DNA of 64,000 nt from Dermanyssus gallinae (GCA_003439945.1 QVRM01002027.1:1-64000); one strand, 5' to 3'; counted from the first letter of the stretch, positions 35,366-46,589 are shown. Numbers and translations: made by a program. The notes: generated by a model from the letters alone, not told the origin.

Positions 35366-35368
<3 letters not shown>
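34500..35368 (-). pseudogene. CR1/Jockey-like LINE reverse-transcriptase fragment
   Basis: The minus strand reads VYFDFKSAFESTTHSKLL (motif A), GVGSRIANWIKAFLSDR, SGCPQGTILGSLMYILYTD (motif B with the usual PQG) and VKMYADDVKMY (motif C). It then reads LSVNKCAALHFG, DLGILTSD and LYKQYVLPVLLYASP. After a frameshift near 34640 it continues PVWHQGFACDEKIRATVHKK, the usual thumb end. At least two stops and one frameshift are present. The left edge is cut by the mariner (34495) and the right edge by a (TA)n run. The Y-L-G-SKEL..DLG.L.SD pattern and PQG motif separate it from LINE-A and LINE-B. Confidence 0.75.

Positions 35369-35401
<33 letters not shown>
35369..35401. repeat. (TA)n microsatellite bounding the RT fragment
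   Basis: A 33 bp TA run. Homology to the LINE ends here, so the tract coincides with the 5' breakpoint. Confidence 0.9.
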
Positions 35402-35405
<4 letters not shown>

Positions 35406-35907
35406 GACAGTCTTCAGAAATTCACATTTTTTCGACGACGCCGCAAACTCCTTAAGAAGTGAATTGGTGTGCTTTGTTGACGTTATGTGTGGTGGGATAG
35501 CAGACTTTTTAAAAAGCACAATCAGATGAGCTGTACGACCTATTTGACGACCGGGGCATCGTGCTTGTACACTTTATTTCTCATAATTTCACCGAATCGT
35601 GACAAGGTAGCAATACTCAGACGTGTCAATAAAAGCTGCCTCCGACAGCACTGCCGGACGGATGGACAGACAGACTTGTTTGTCAGCTGTCTTTGAGCAT
35701 CGTAAATCTGGATGACGAGAGTCTCACGAGTCTCACAAGCGGCCTCACAAGACGGAGCCGTACAGACAGGCGGAAGTTGATACGTGTCAGAGGCCACTTT
35801 AGGCTGTTTAGCCACCTTGGTGGCTTGTCAGATCTAAACTCAATCAGCCAGCGTCGCATTCCTATTGCAGTGTGCATTATTTTAACTGTCAGAGGAAAGC
35901 CTGTCAG

Positions 35908-35995
35908 AAGCAGAAGAAGAAGAAGAAAAGGAAAATGAAGAAGACGAAAAAGAGGGAGAAAAAGACGACGACACGAAGAAGAATAGAAAGCAAAT
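35908..35995. repeat. Purine-rich (GAA-like) tract
   Basis: About 90 bases almost entirely of A and G (agaagaagaagaaaaggaaa...). It reads as a charged low-complexity peptide in some frames, but nothing supports translation. Confidence 0.7.
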
Positions 35996-36292
35996 CACTT
36001 AGTTGAAAGTTACCCGTGCGCCCAACCGATCTGACCGAGGGGCAGCTATATCTGGATGAGGCAACAATCGGATAAATGCAATGTTTAGCACTCGCGCTAG
36101 GCAAGTTCTATCCGTGTCAGTTGGAGTAGTCCACGCTACGAAAGAAAACATAACGGGCATGAAGAAAACAAGGAAAAACACATTACAAGGAAGGTCCAAC
36201 ACTCCAATCGAAAAAAAAAAAACGAGCAGGCGTCTGCTTGCCTGTCTATTTTTCTTTGAGTTGCGCCCACCGCCTGAGGGCACCGTACTTCA

Positions 36293-36850
36293 AGTCGTCG
36301 TCGTCGTCGTTGTTGTCGTTGTCGTCGTCGTTGTTGTTGTCGTCGTTGTCGTTGTTGTTGTTTTTATTGTTGTTGCTGTTGCTATTGCCGTCGTAGCTAA
36401 TCTTGCTGTTGATGTCGTAGCTGGGGTTGTGGCTGCTTTTGGTGTTGTTGTGTCACGCCGCCGATGCCGGAAACAATATTTGTTGTTGTTGTTGTTACTA
36501 CTTCTGCTGATACTGTCTTCCGGCAGCTGCTGCTGCTTGTCGGAAGTCCTTGTCCTATGCGGGCGGAAGCGCAAAGTCCACCGTTCAGCGTTTTGCCGTC
36601 TGCGACTGTGCCGCCCCCGACCAATTTCTTCAGTGATTCGTTCGTTCTCGATTCGATCCAGAGTGCAGCGACCTACTCTCGCTGCTTCGAACAGCAGCAA
36701 TTCGATTGCTTGGCTGGTAGCGGTTAGCCATTCGTGATTCCTGTCGAGGACGCCCGAGCCGAAGCGGAGCCGGAGACGTACTGGAAAGTCGTCGCAGCAA
36801 AGTTTGTCCAAGCAAAAGTAACAGTCAGTGTAAACGGTGCTGTAGTAGCA
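36293..36850. other. Trinucleotide-rich and GC-rich segment, possible 5' leader or promoter
   Basis: 36293-36440 is an imperfect GTC/GTT repeat. The next 400 bases are unusually GC-rich for the window and contain (GTT)n and (CTG)n runs. Open frames exist on both strands (36081-36737 plus, 36290-36853 minus), but they are poly-Val or poly-Thr translations of the repeat. GC-rich trinucleotide-laden DNA often forms arthropod first exons or 5' UTRs. I see no start or splice site that proves it. Confidence 0.35.
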
Positions 36851-37781
36851 CAATGCTAACTAAACGTGGGGCGGCCTGCATGCGTCGGGTGAGAGAGAAG
36901 ACGAAGCTTCCGTGAGTCTACGGAATGAAAGGCGGCGAAAAGTTCAATTCGTTTCGTGTTCCGGGACTTTTCGGTTGTAACTCCGTTGACTCCGTGCACC
37001 TTCCATGTAAGGTTTCGTGCACCTTTCATGCAAACTTCAGTGCACCTCACAAGAAAAGTTGATCAGATTGAATAAACCCCCTATATGGTAATTCCACTCC
37101 CTTGGTTCCAACAACACCGGGTTATGGGAGGCAGGGCCTACCAGGGAATTTCGGTTCGATTAATTAGTGTCCACTTTGTTGTATCAGTTGGATGTCTGCT
37201 GCTTTGGCCTAGAACGCGTAACAAACGAGTCTCCACTATACGAAGCCGGCCGATGAACTTCGTCAGTCAATTGAAAGTGAGTATGCGTTTCGAGTCGAGA
37301 GAGGGTTGCTGCAGCGGCTCGACACGCTATACGATTGCGAATCCAGTTGTCATCATCCTCATGGAAGAGAAGAGATACGTTATTGTCATTGTGTCATTCA
37401 TTCAGCTGGGCCTCGCTGGAACGCCGGTCAATGCATGCTGCGAAACGGTCCGTTCATTGTTAGATTGGCTTAGGCACGAGTGGCATAGCCGATGCCTATT
37501 GGAGAAGTTGGCTAATTCGTGACGATTACGCATTCGCAACGTCAACTGCATTTATTTGCCTCTAGTCCCGTCTTAAGACAAAAACATAAGACAATTCACA
37601 GACAACAACTGTCTCAGCGATGACTATCTTCTTATATACTCACCGCGTAGAACATGTTTGTTGCACAAAAATGTTAGACTTGATCCTTGATTGTATTCGG
37701 AATTTGTATTCAAATTATTTTTATAAATGTCGTGTAATATTTATGTATGTATATGCATATATATGTATGTATAAATATATA

Positions 37782-37799
37782 AAGAGAGAGAGAGAGAGA
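37782..37799. repeat. Short (GA)n repeat
   Basis: An 18-base agag run next to a TA-rich stretch. A similar short run lies at 38299-38310. Confidence 0.8.
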
Positions 37800-38128
37800 A
37801 CGAGATACATGCCCGCATGACGACGGGAAGTAACACTTCTTACACTAGCACACATAAAGTTCAGCTCTAAGCTACGGTTAGATACGCGTGGCAGATATTT
37901 CAACTGAGCACGTTAGCACGTGTCGCAGTTATGGAGAAAGGCGAATTCAGACGTATGGTGATCAAGCATTCCCATTTTAAGAAATGGAATAGCAAATCAA
38001 AGTTGAGAAGTACCAAGTCTAGTAGTAGAGACTCCGCGCCCGAGTTGACGACTACTTATGGTTAGATTAATGAATTCAAACATGGCCGGACATCAAATCA
38101 AACAAATGTTGAACGCATGTTTTTCGTG

Positions 38129-38135
38129 TTATATA

Positions 38136-38173
<38 letters not shown>

Positions 38174-38174
38174 C

Positions 38175-38264
<90 letters not shown>
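38129..38264. repeat. Long interrupted (TA)n microsatellite
   Basis: 136 bp of TA broken by three small changes (acat, cataa, aatt). It gives Tyr-Ile repeats in frame on both strands, which are not genes. Confidence 0.95.
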
Positions 38265-38266
<2 letters not shown>

Positions 38267-38559
38267 ATAAACCAGTTAATCATATATGGCATTTTATGGA
38301 GAGAGAGAGACACCAACAGAAAAATGGAAATTTAAATATGTTTCTGAACGATGTTCAAACAGCTTTCTTGATTCAGATATTTGCTAACCTTTGTTTCCCG
38401 TTTCCTCTTTTTCTCGTACTAGCCGTGTGCGCCTGCAAACGAGAGGGAGACCGATTAACAGCAACTCTGCAATTGCTGTTAATGCTGAAGCGACAATGGC
38501 GTCGGTCGGACAGCGTTCGCAGCAGCAGCCTTGTCGATGATGATTGTAGTGAAAAAGAA

Positions 38560-38790
38560 AACAATTCATTTTCTCCGTTGCTTTTTTCTTCCCTTCTGCT
38601 CCTTCTCTTTCTGTCCCTCGTGTCCGTTCATTTTTTTCTTACTTTTAGTCGTTCTTATTGTTGTGGTCGCCGTCGTTGATAGTGTCTTTGCTGTTGTTAT
38701 CATTGCCTTTGTTGTTGTTATTGTTGTTGTTGCTGTTACTGTTGTTGCTATTGTTGCTGTTGTTGCTATTGTTGCTGCGCCTCTGGCATT
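38560..38790. other. Pyrimidine-rich then (GTT)n-rich stretch
   Basis: A CT-rich run (38570-38650) is followed by imperfect GTT/GTC repeats (38655-38785). It may be part of an intron or UTR. The hydrophobic peptides it encodes are low-complexity artefacts. Confidence 0.5.
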
Positions 38791-39063
38791 ACCCTCGGAT
38801 GGAGCCGACGTGCTGAAAACCTCTTCGTCGTCAACAACTAACAATGGCACGACGTGTCGCGCTATTCAAGGGCAGCCAAGCATACGTGGGAGCGCACCGG
38901 AATGGTCTGAAACATAAAAAGCTCGGCACACAGACCGAAAGAAGGTAAGGGTATCTATGCATATCGTACGTGCGCCAGCTTGCTTGTGTCTCTACGCAGG
39001 AAGGTTTAGTGTATCTGCATGTCGAGACGTACAACCCCTCGTACTCGTCACCTCTATGAGCCT

Positions 39064-39088
39064 ATATATATATATATATATATATATA
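39064..39088. repeat. (TA)n microsatellite next to mariner fossil
   Basis: A 25 bp TA run about 20 bases from the edge of the old mariner at 39110. Confidence 0.9.
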
Positions 39089-39109
39089 GGAGCGGATCGA
39101 AATATCGAG

Positions 39110-39440
39110 GGCGGATTCTGATACATATGTATACAAAGTAATGTTTATTTAATATAACAAGGCGCCAGACAGTTTTTGCACAATCGTCCTACAACTTCGC
39201 GGTAGGATATCTTATTCACCGTAGAACCAGATGGCTCAATTCGTGAAAGTTGATTCCTTTGTAGTCAAAAGAACCTTGGTGTTGAATCTGCTTTGTTTGA
39301 ATTTCTTAGATGGACTCTCTGTTTAGAAGCACCACTGGAGGAATTGGGCGTTGGTCTCAATATCCTAACTATAAACCCAAAACTTGTCTCCTGTATTCAT
39401 CATCTGAGGCAATCCAGTGTCTTCTGCTATTGCTTAGAGT
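39110..39440 (-). pseudogene. Ancient mariner transposase fragment
   Basis: The minus strand near 39390-39330 reads TGDKFWVYS, stop, then DIETNAQFLQW, clearly the TGDESWVYGYDxETKxQSxQW block of mariner transposases. It continues SPSKKFKQSRFNTKVLL (the KKARQVRSNVKVLL block) and, after frame changes, PSGSTVNKISYREV (the GxTVNxxYY block). Several stops and frameshifts are present and the ends are not found. Its sequence differs greatly from the element at 33.2-34.5 kb, so it is an older, separate lineage. Confidence 0.7.
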
Positions 39441-40086
39441 TTTAATTTAGACATTTTCCGACAGGCGTTCGTCTACTGGAAATTCGATCTTTTTTGGGAC
39501 ATTTTTGCTCCTCAATTTTCGGCTCCTTATAAATCGCCGAACCTTGTTTTCTTTACTTTTTTGAACCAAAACCAAAAAAAAGCTATAAACGCTGCCACTG
39601 ATTGGCGCGAAGTTTGGCCTGTGTGTAGCTGATAAATTCGCTTCTACACAAAACAAGTTGAATTCAGGTGCGTCTCTTGAAACTCAAAGGGGTACAGCAT
39701 TGATATGTTAGTGGTTACTTTTCGTCGGCACACTTTTTTTGGTTCTGGGAGGTTTCGGGAATGCATGATGCACATGCGCCACTAGCAGCCTGCGTGACTA
39801 GTGTGAGACTCGCAAACCCACTAAACCCGGATTCCTCCCCACCCCCCCAGGCTCGGTATTACTTTGGCATTACATCGAAGCCGTGGGAGAGGCGTCTCTG
39901 CCGTTCTCCTTCAATCAGCTCTATCCCTGACTATCATCCCGCATGTCTACCTGCGGTTGGATAGGGGGATGCCATTTTGTAATCTGTCCTGTGAGGGTGC
40001 GTCGAGACCATGAGGGCCTGGCTGCTCCCCACCCCCCTCCCCCCTCCCTCGGCTCCTCGTCTCGACCACTCTCCCGAGAGACTTGC

Positions 40087-42567
40087 TCAAACCTCTCCCC
40101 GCCTGGCCTTTTTCTTGGCTGTCTTGAGTGTCAAAACAGCGTCGAACAAGTTCGTCGCCTCTCTCCATGCCTCCGCCGAAGTCATCATATGGGAGACCAC
40201 CTCCTTGATGGTTCGGCCTCTCACAGCGGTTGGTGCTGCGTCCCGTGCTTCCCTGAGAGCATCACACCGCAGAACAGTATGCTCTACGTTGTCCGTTTCT
40301 CCAGAGTCACACAGTACGCAGATATCGCTGATGGCCTTCTTGATCCTTGACAGGTAGCTCTGGAACTGGCCGTGTCCGGTCAGAACCTGAGTCGTCCAGT
40401 AGGAAAGCTCCCCGTGTCGGCGGTCATACCATGCCCTGAGGTCCGGTATCAGACTCTTGGTCCAGCTCCCTGTGGTCACACCGGGTCTTACCTGCGCCCA
40501 TTCCTCATGCCAGGCCGATATGGTGGCACTCCTGGCCCTGGTGAGATCCAGACCTTCGTCTAGATACATTTTACTTCGTTCAGCCACTAGGAGGTCCCAT
40601 GGCAGCATTTTGGCTAGGACCAGGAGAGCTTCGGTCGAGACTGTTCAATACGCCCGGCTTACCCTGATTGCCAGCGTTCGTTGGGTCGACCTTAGTGCCC
40701 CCCTATTTTTCGCCGTCCGCATTGCCATGTCCCCCAGACTGGGGCTGCGTATAGCGCCGTTGATTCGGCCACCGAGGCCCGGAGCCTTCTTTTCACCTCA
40801 GCCACCCCACCGACCCTAGGCATGATCCGCGCCAGGTTCAGGGAGACCCTTTGGGCCTTTTCGGCCACGTACTTAACGTGTGCCGATCCGGTCAGTCCAG
40901 TGTCTAGCATGACCCCAAGGTACTTTACCTTCTTTCTGATTTCTATCGGGTGGCCCGCCATCACGAGGTTAATGCCGGTCGTCCTCTTTCTGCCTGTTAG
41001 GTACATCGCCTCCGTCTTGTCGGGTGCCAGTTTCAAGTGATGGGACTCCATCCACTCGGACACCATTGACAAGGCCTCATTGGCGGCGCTCTTCAGGGCT
41101 CTTTCGGTCCTGGCCGTTATCATGAGTGCAAGGTCATCGGCGTACGCCAACGTCTCCACCCCATACCGGGAGACCTCGGATCTCGAGCACCCCGTCGTAA
41201 GCTATGTTCTAGAGCACGGGTCCTAGAATCGAGCCCTGTGGGAGTCCGGCAGTAACCTCGTACTCCTGCCCCCCTGCAACCAAGCATCTGTCATCCAGGT
41301 AGGATGAAATCATTCGACGGAGGTAGAGGGAAAAGGCCTTCCGCTTCATCGCCTCCACAATTACTTTCCAATTGATTGTGTTGAAGGCATTTTTGGCATC
41401 CAGGAGGATCAGGAGCACGAATCCCCTTGTTTTAGGGGTCTTCATAGTCTCCTCACCCGCCCGTTTCAGAACCTTCTTTAGAGCCCCTAATGCGGATCTG
41501 CCCTTCCGGAAGCCGTATTGGGCATCTGATAGGGCGTTCTTTTCCTCAATCTCGTCGTTTAGTCTCTTGACTATAACGTTCCCCAGAAGCTTACCCATGG
41601 CGTCAATGAGGCATATGGGCCGGTAAGCCGAAGGAGATGGTCCTCTCGACGGGCGGTCTGCGTTCATGTGGCTACTTCGCTCTCGTTGTGCCTATTAAGC
41701 CAAGGCAGCAGGCGTCCCAGACGGTACTCCCAGGTTGCTAAAGCCCGGGGCATTAACCGTCCGGCCCGGGTTTCATGTGCAGCACACTTCCCCCGTAAAA
41801 TCATAGTAGCCTTAACAGCCCTCGGGCCACGACAGAATGACAATATGAATTCGTTGCCACTCAATCTATATCGTATGCCTCGCCTCCCGCGCCAACAAAA
41901 GTGACCTCGGGAGAGTTATTATTGGGAGTTTGCACCGTCTGACTAACTTTCATGGGGGCGCGTAAAGGTCCCGCAGCACGCGGAAGTCGCGCGCCAGCGG
42001 ACCAACGCCGGAAAGAGAGTCATAGTTCCTCCGGATCGATCTCTGCGGTCGCCCTTTGAGTCGCGCTCGGTGACCTTTTCTGAGGAACGCTCGGATTTTG
42101 ACGACGACGATGACGACTTTGAATGCGACAACGATGTCGATGACGAGGCGTGTTTCTCTCGGTGGCTGTGGCCTGATGCTGTTCCATTGACAGCGGTGCT
42201 CGGGTGGTGGCTGGACGAGGCAGGTCTTTCTCCCGGGTTTAGGGATCAGAACCAGGCTTGCCCTTTTCCACAGCCTCGGGAATCTCCCCTCTCTCAGAAG
42301 CTTGTTGGCAAGGTCTTGGAAGACCTTAGGCCACCTTTTGACCAGTAGCCTCGCTACCTCTGGGGGAATTCCGTCTAGGCCGGGCGCTTTACCGGTTGCC
42401 AACCGGTTTCGGGCTTGTTCGACCTCCTTCAGCGTCATCTCCGGAATGTCTTCCGGGATGACCGAGAACTCCTCGTTTTCTCTCCGCGGCTGTGCCGGAA
42501 AAAGACCGGTTACAGTCTCCCGCAGCACATCCGGGGGGAGTTTCGTCGGCACACTACTGTTGAGCAA
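40087..42567 (-). pseudogene. R1-like reverse transcriptase in pieces
   Basis: In order on the minus strand: 42567-42230, with TLKEVEQARNRLATGKAPGL, DGIPPEVARLL and ASLVLIPKPGRK (RT entry and motif 1). After the interruption, 41667-41209 has SAYRPICLIDAMGKLLGNVI, AQYGFRKGRSALGAL, LLDAKNAFNTINW (motif A) and GLPQGSILGPVL (motif B). 41159-40692 has LAYADDLALMITARTERAL (motif C) and KVKYLGVMLDTGLTG. 40608-40087 is the thumb, ending in a CX2C...HX4C cluster (CVLCDSGETDNVEHTVLRC) typical of the R1 clade. Frame breaks near 41200 and 40690 make it inactive. R1 proteins usually integrate at fixed rDNA or other sites. No rDNA flank is seen here. Confidence 0.8.
41660..42225. other. Segment interrupting the R1-like RT
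   Basis: RT sequence stops at PKPGRKT (about 42225) and resumes at NADRPSRGPSPSAYRP (about 41665). The ~560 bases between keep neither frame. Part is Asp/Ser-codon-rich (42070-42140, repeated gac/gat triplets) and part resembles GC-rich untranslated sequence. It could be an insertion, or a rearranged piece of ORF1 or the 3' end of the same family. Confidence 0.6.
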
Positions 42568-42570
42568 TAC

Positions 42571-43138
42571 ACCCGGATATTTACATATTCATTCTACACA
42601 GCAAACGTGCCCCGGACTGCTCCGTGAGCAGTGCAACCTGGGAGCAAAACAAAATAGAAAATATGTCAAAGAAGCTGCCCTCTGGCACCCAGAACGTAAA
42701 CGTGTGGAGCGCGATTAAAAGGTGCAATCAGAGATTGTCATCATATACGACGTCAGGTCCATACCCGAGAATATCTTCATACATTAACAGCAATAGCAGA
42801 TTTGCCGTGTTCCACATACATATACATGTTGAATGGATGTTTTGGTATATGCTGTATGACCAACACAGTTTTGCAAGCGTTCATAGACATACAAACTCAT
42901 TAGGCGCGATTTAAAGCAAAAAGAATGCTACTACATTTAGGTCATCTAGTCGATCTCATCACCAGGATTTGTGACCTTTATTTCAGAATCGTTGCGTGGA
43001 TGGTGTACAATGCCGGTCACCGTACATTAGGCCTCGAGTCAAGAAATGCCTGCCAATAATTCGCTCCTACAATGCAATATGACTACTAATAGAGCAGCAA
43101 TAATTGTCCTTACTTAATAATAATAAGAATATTTCCCA
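42571..43138. other. No feature recognised
   Basis: AT-rich spacer between the R1-like element and the nuclease-like fragment, without motifs or splice-bounded frames. A short AATAATAA run lies just before 43139. Confidence 0.4.
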
Positions 43139-43716
43139 TTTCCGCATGATGTCAGCACTTAGAATCGGAGCCCCCGTCTGCGAGCCGTTTCAGTGCAAAC
43201 TGTGTGGAGAGACGGTAGATTCCAGTGGCCTACACCCATTGAGTTGCCCGAAGAGCGCTGGTAGATCCTCCAGACATGCTGAACTAAACAAGGTGATTAT
43301 AAGGTCTCTTAGGAAAGCCGGTATACCATCTACACTTGAACCGAGAAAGACCTGATGGGGTGACCATTGCATTATGGTCTCATGGGAAGTCCCTTGCTTG
43401 GGATGCAACGGTTTCGTGCACCACCGCGGCTTCCTATTTACACCACAGCTCAGTTGAGCCGGGGTGGGTGGCAAAGCATGCGGAAGCCAAAAAACGCGTT
43501 AAATACGCTGGACTGGAAACAAGATATACTTTCGTGCCTATTGCCATGGAGACGCTAGGACCAATCAGCAAGGGAACCGAAGCATTTCTCAAAGATTTGA
43601 GTAAGAGAATTCAGGAGGTAACAAGCGACCAAAGAGAGGGTCAATTCTTGAGGCAAGCGTTGTCTTTGGCCGTTTGCAGAGGAAACGCGGCATCTATTTT
43701 AGGCGCCATGAAGTGA
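43139..43716 (+). pseudogene. C-terminal nuclease-like domain of a retroelement-type protein
   Basis: Two frames joined by a small deletion near 43345. The first reads RIGAPVCEPFQCKLCGETVD, then SGLHPLSCPKSAGRSSRHAE, a CX2C...HX4C zinc-binding region, then LNKVIIRSLRKAGIPSTLEP. The second reads ERPDGVTIALWSHGKSLAWD, then AT, a long helical part (AEAKKRVKYAGLETRYTFVP, IAMETLG) and QALSLAVCRGNAASILGA, with a stop at 43716. From memory, this block (zinc region, RPDG, WDxT, KYxxL, IAVETxG, RGNAxxIL) forms the C-terminus of RT-containing proteins in many marine invertebrates and arthropods. The RPDG...(V/A)WDAT spacing looks like a PD-(D/E)XK nuclease core; that is inference. The RT part is missing here. 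Confidence 0.6.
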
Positions 43717-44091
43717 AATAATGATTTAAAGGATTTGCAATAATACGTTCAGACCTCACAATTGTAACATTATTTAACATGTAATAAGAATAATAATTTC
43801 CCAAATGCCACTGTTCATGACGTTTAGTGCAACTTATTCGCGCAAGCAGCAAAATAACCTCCGTTAAATTTGTTCATAAAGTGCTGCCTTTATTGCAGAG
43901 CCTAATATTACAGTAGAAAAGATGTATGTTAAATAGAGTCGATGAATAACACTAAATACCTCTTCATTATAAGGGCTTTTTTTCCAATGTTATTAAGTCT
44001 TCCTGGAGCTGAATGGCGCAGAAAATGTCCCATGCGTGGAAATGGTATGATATATATATGTATATATATCCCAAAATACACATGTATTTCT

Positions 44092-44238
<147 letters not shown>

Positions 44239-44429
44239 TCCCTAAATACACATGTGATTCTCTTTATATCATGGGCGTTTAAGGCGGCGGTATAAGCTGA
44301 CATTTTCAGAAGTTTAGAGTTTCCCTATAGCAACGATATGTTTGATCCTCGATTGCCAATGAGCTTCGCTCAAAGGAACTTTTATCGACTGGCTATGACT
44401 AGCGCACCAGCGTCCTCGACCACGCCATC

Positions 44430-44481
44430 ATATATATATATATATATATATATTTTATATATATACATACAAGTTTATTTC
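44430..44481. repeat. (TA)n-rich stretch
   Basis: TA runs separated by ttttatatatatacatacaag. A degenerate microsatellite. Confidence 0.85.
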
Positions 44482-44726
44482 TATATATATATCGTCGTGT
44501 ATTGTATGACATGGGCGTGTAGTGCGGCTACGAAAGGCAAGCAAAACAAAGAAAACACATAACAATTGGGCTCAGACAATATCTGGCCTATATTTACACC
44601 AGCCTATGTACACATCACATATAACCGAAACTCTATACGATCTTCTTACTAGACTCTCGCTACCAGTCGCCGCGGTTGTCAGCGCTCTGTCGGAGCGATC
44701 TGTTTTGAGAATGAAAATAACTTAAC

Positions 44727-44729
<3 letters not shown>

Positions 44730-44785
<56 letters not shown>
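44730..44785. repeat. (TA)n microsatellite
   Basis: Pure 56 bp TA run followed by a short A-rich run (44800-44810). Confidence 0.95.
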
Positions 44786-44787
<2 letters not shown>

Positions 44788-45275
44788 AGATCTGCAAAAT
44801 AAAAAAAAAAAGTATTGCTTTGAATATCTATATGACACTGCTATAAGAACTGCGCCGTGCATAGCAGCACCTCGAGCAGCAGCACATCCATGTTACTTCG
44901 CTGTCGTTATTCGGGCACAGCGCAGACTATCGCAACGAAGCCAGCGGAAGATACTGGGACTGCTACAGAATGTGCGCTGTGACAGATACAAGCGACGTTC
45001 GCACACACGATTCTTCTTTGGTCTGTGCCGGCGAGGGCGGCATTGACAGATGCGTGTCAGCGCAGAACTACCACTCACAAGGAGCTGGCCCGGCAGGTGG
45101 CTGTAGATATGAGGTCCATGTGGCGAGGCACCTCTGCGTTGACCAGAGGCGACGAGAGCGTCGTTTTTCGCTGATGCTCGTATCTCGTTTTCTGAGGCAT
45201 CGGACACCATCGCCGCCGGCCGCCAACACGGCGATACGCCGAGCGACACGCTGGTTTGTTGTTCGTTGTCACGTG

Positions 45276-46589
45276 TTAGTCATCAGGCAAAGGCGAGCTC
45301 GGCACCGGTGGAGGCACAAGAGAGGATTCGGGCAGAGTCGACATCAATGTCGGTGGCACCTCCCGCCCGCTCCGAAGTGAGGCGGGTACTTCGGTCAAAT
45401 TGTTGTTGTTTTGGTTGTTGCTGTTGTTGTTAACGAAATCGATGTCGGCTACGGCACCGGCTCGCGCCTCGGGTACATTTCTGCTACTCCAATTACAGTC
45501 AGCATTACTGCTACTACTTGTTGACCCTGTTCCCACTTGTTCGATTGCAGAAGATTGCGTGTCGATACTCTCACGCGCTTTGTCACCGCGGCCAATTCTG
45601 CTCGGGTAATGGCCGTGATCGCGGCTATCTCTGTCGCTATCATCGACTGGGTTCTCCTTATGAACAGTCTGGGAAGGGCCGCCACTCAGATGCCCGCCGC
45701 CACCGATGATCAAGTTTGAGTTTGCTTTTGCAACGGGCGGCGGCGGTGACATAGACGTGCTCGAGACCGCCTGCATCTCGAGTGCTTCGTCGTTTCGCTC
45801 ACGAGCCCCGGTGTGCTCTGAGGTCAAGGACAATGAGGTTGAGGTTGTTGTTGTTGCTGCTGCTGCTGTTGTTGGGGTCGTTGCCATTGCTACCGCGCCC
45901 TCCGCCCCCGCGCCCTCCGCCCCCGCACCTTGTATACTATTTGTGACGATGCTGATGAACGATTGCTCATCCACCGCCGACTTGTCGTGGTCGGTGGTAT
46001 CATGAGAAGGCTTACGATGAACTTGAACCACGCTAGCGGACTGACGGTTAGTGTCTGTGCCGAACGCCTGTTGATCGCTCGATACACTACGCGCGCTACG
46101 ATCGTGATCAATCCGAACAATGTCGTACTCGTCCGGGCCGCTAACCTCGATAGCACAACTGCTTGATGATAGCTCGGGTACGCTGCTGTTATTGTTGACG
46201 TCTCCATCGTTGTTATTGTTGAGGTCTCCATTGTTGTTGTTGTTGTTGTTGCTGCCTCTGTTGTTGTCGTCGTTGTTGATGCCGTTGTTGTCCTTGTTGT
46301 TAACGTCGCGGCAAGCGCTTGTCGCGCTCGGTGGCCCTTCCTCTGTAGGACGCCCGTCCATTGTCAGGGTCGTGTAGCGAGTACGAACGGATTCACCTAC
46401 GTTAGGCACCGACTCTGACATTCCACCTGTAGATAGGACGATCTCGTCAGGCGTGCTGGCCAAGGTGGTTGGCACCGATGCTTCTAGATCTTCAGGCAGA
46501 AACACCGGACGCGACTTGATGGCATCGTCGTATGATGGCGGGAAGTCGCTCCGAGGCATGTTGTATATGAGGTCATCGGGATTTCGTTG
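45276..46589 (-). CDS. Terminal coding exon: cytoplasmic tail with PPSY motif (membrane protein)
   Basis: A 437-codon exon with a clean acceptor (cgttttacgttgcag, ending 46590), entered in phase 0, and a TAA at 45276. Near the start is RSDFPPSYDDAIKSR, a PPxY motif that in many membrane proteins recruits WW domains of Nedd4-family ubiquitin ligases. The remainder is low complexity: Asn/Asp-rich (about residues 100-150, and NNNSNNQNNNN later), repeated GAGAEGA, Ala/Thr-rich, and a proline-rich end, VPPPVPSSPLPDD. It is one of the most GC-rich stretches of the window, and it stays open for 1.3 kb without a stop, which supports coding. It joins in phase with the membrane exon at 51694-51883. Function unknown; probably an adaptor-like single-pass protein controlled by ubiquitination. 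Confidence 0.7.
   Translation of the reverse strand, partial: QRNPDDLIYNMPRSDFPPSYDDAIKSRPVFLPEDLEASVPTTLASTPDEIVLSTGGMSESVPNVGESVRTRYTTLTMDGRPTEEGPPSATSACRDVNNKDNNGINNDDNNRGSNNNNNNNGDLNNNNDGDVNNNSSVPELSSSSCAIEVSGPDEYDIVRIDHDRSARSVSSDQQAFGTDTNRQSASVVQVHRKPSHDTTDHDKSAVDEQSFISIVTNSIQGAGAEGAGAEGAVAMATTPTTAAAATTTTSTSLSLTSEHTGARERNDEALEMQAVSSTSMSPPPPVAKANSNLIIGGGGHLSGGPSQTVHKENPVDDSDRDSRDHGHYPSRIGRGDKARESIDTQSSAIEQVGTGSTSSSSNADCNWSSRNVPEARAGAVADIDFVNNNSNNQNNNNLTEVPASLRSGREVPPTLMSTLPESSLVPPPVPSSPLPDD

Larger units (their letters stand above)
39840..42567 (-). mobile_element. R1-like LINE, interrupted and 5'-truncated
   Basis: The RT domain of an R1-type element with 3' untranslated sequence extending below 40087. 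It is much more GC-rich than its flanks. The upstream endonuclease and ORF1 are absent. About 560 bases of unrelated sequence (41660-42225) split the RT domain. I could not find target duplications. Confidence 0.8.

Noticed and set aside
36081..36853. 218-residue plus-strand and 187-residue minus-strand frames
   Set aside because: Poly-Val and poly-Thr come from GTC/GTT repeats. Both strands are open only because the repeat lacks stops.
45706..46377. Plus-strand frames opposite the PPSY exon
   Set aside because: They are shadows. The minus strand has the acceptor, the long uninterrupted frame and the PPxY motif.
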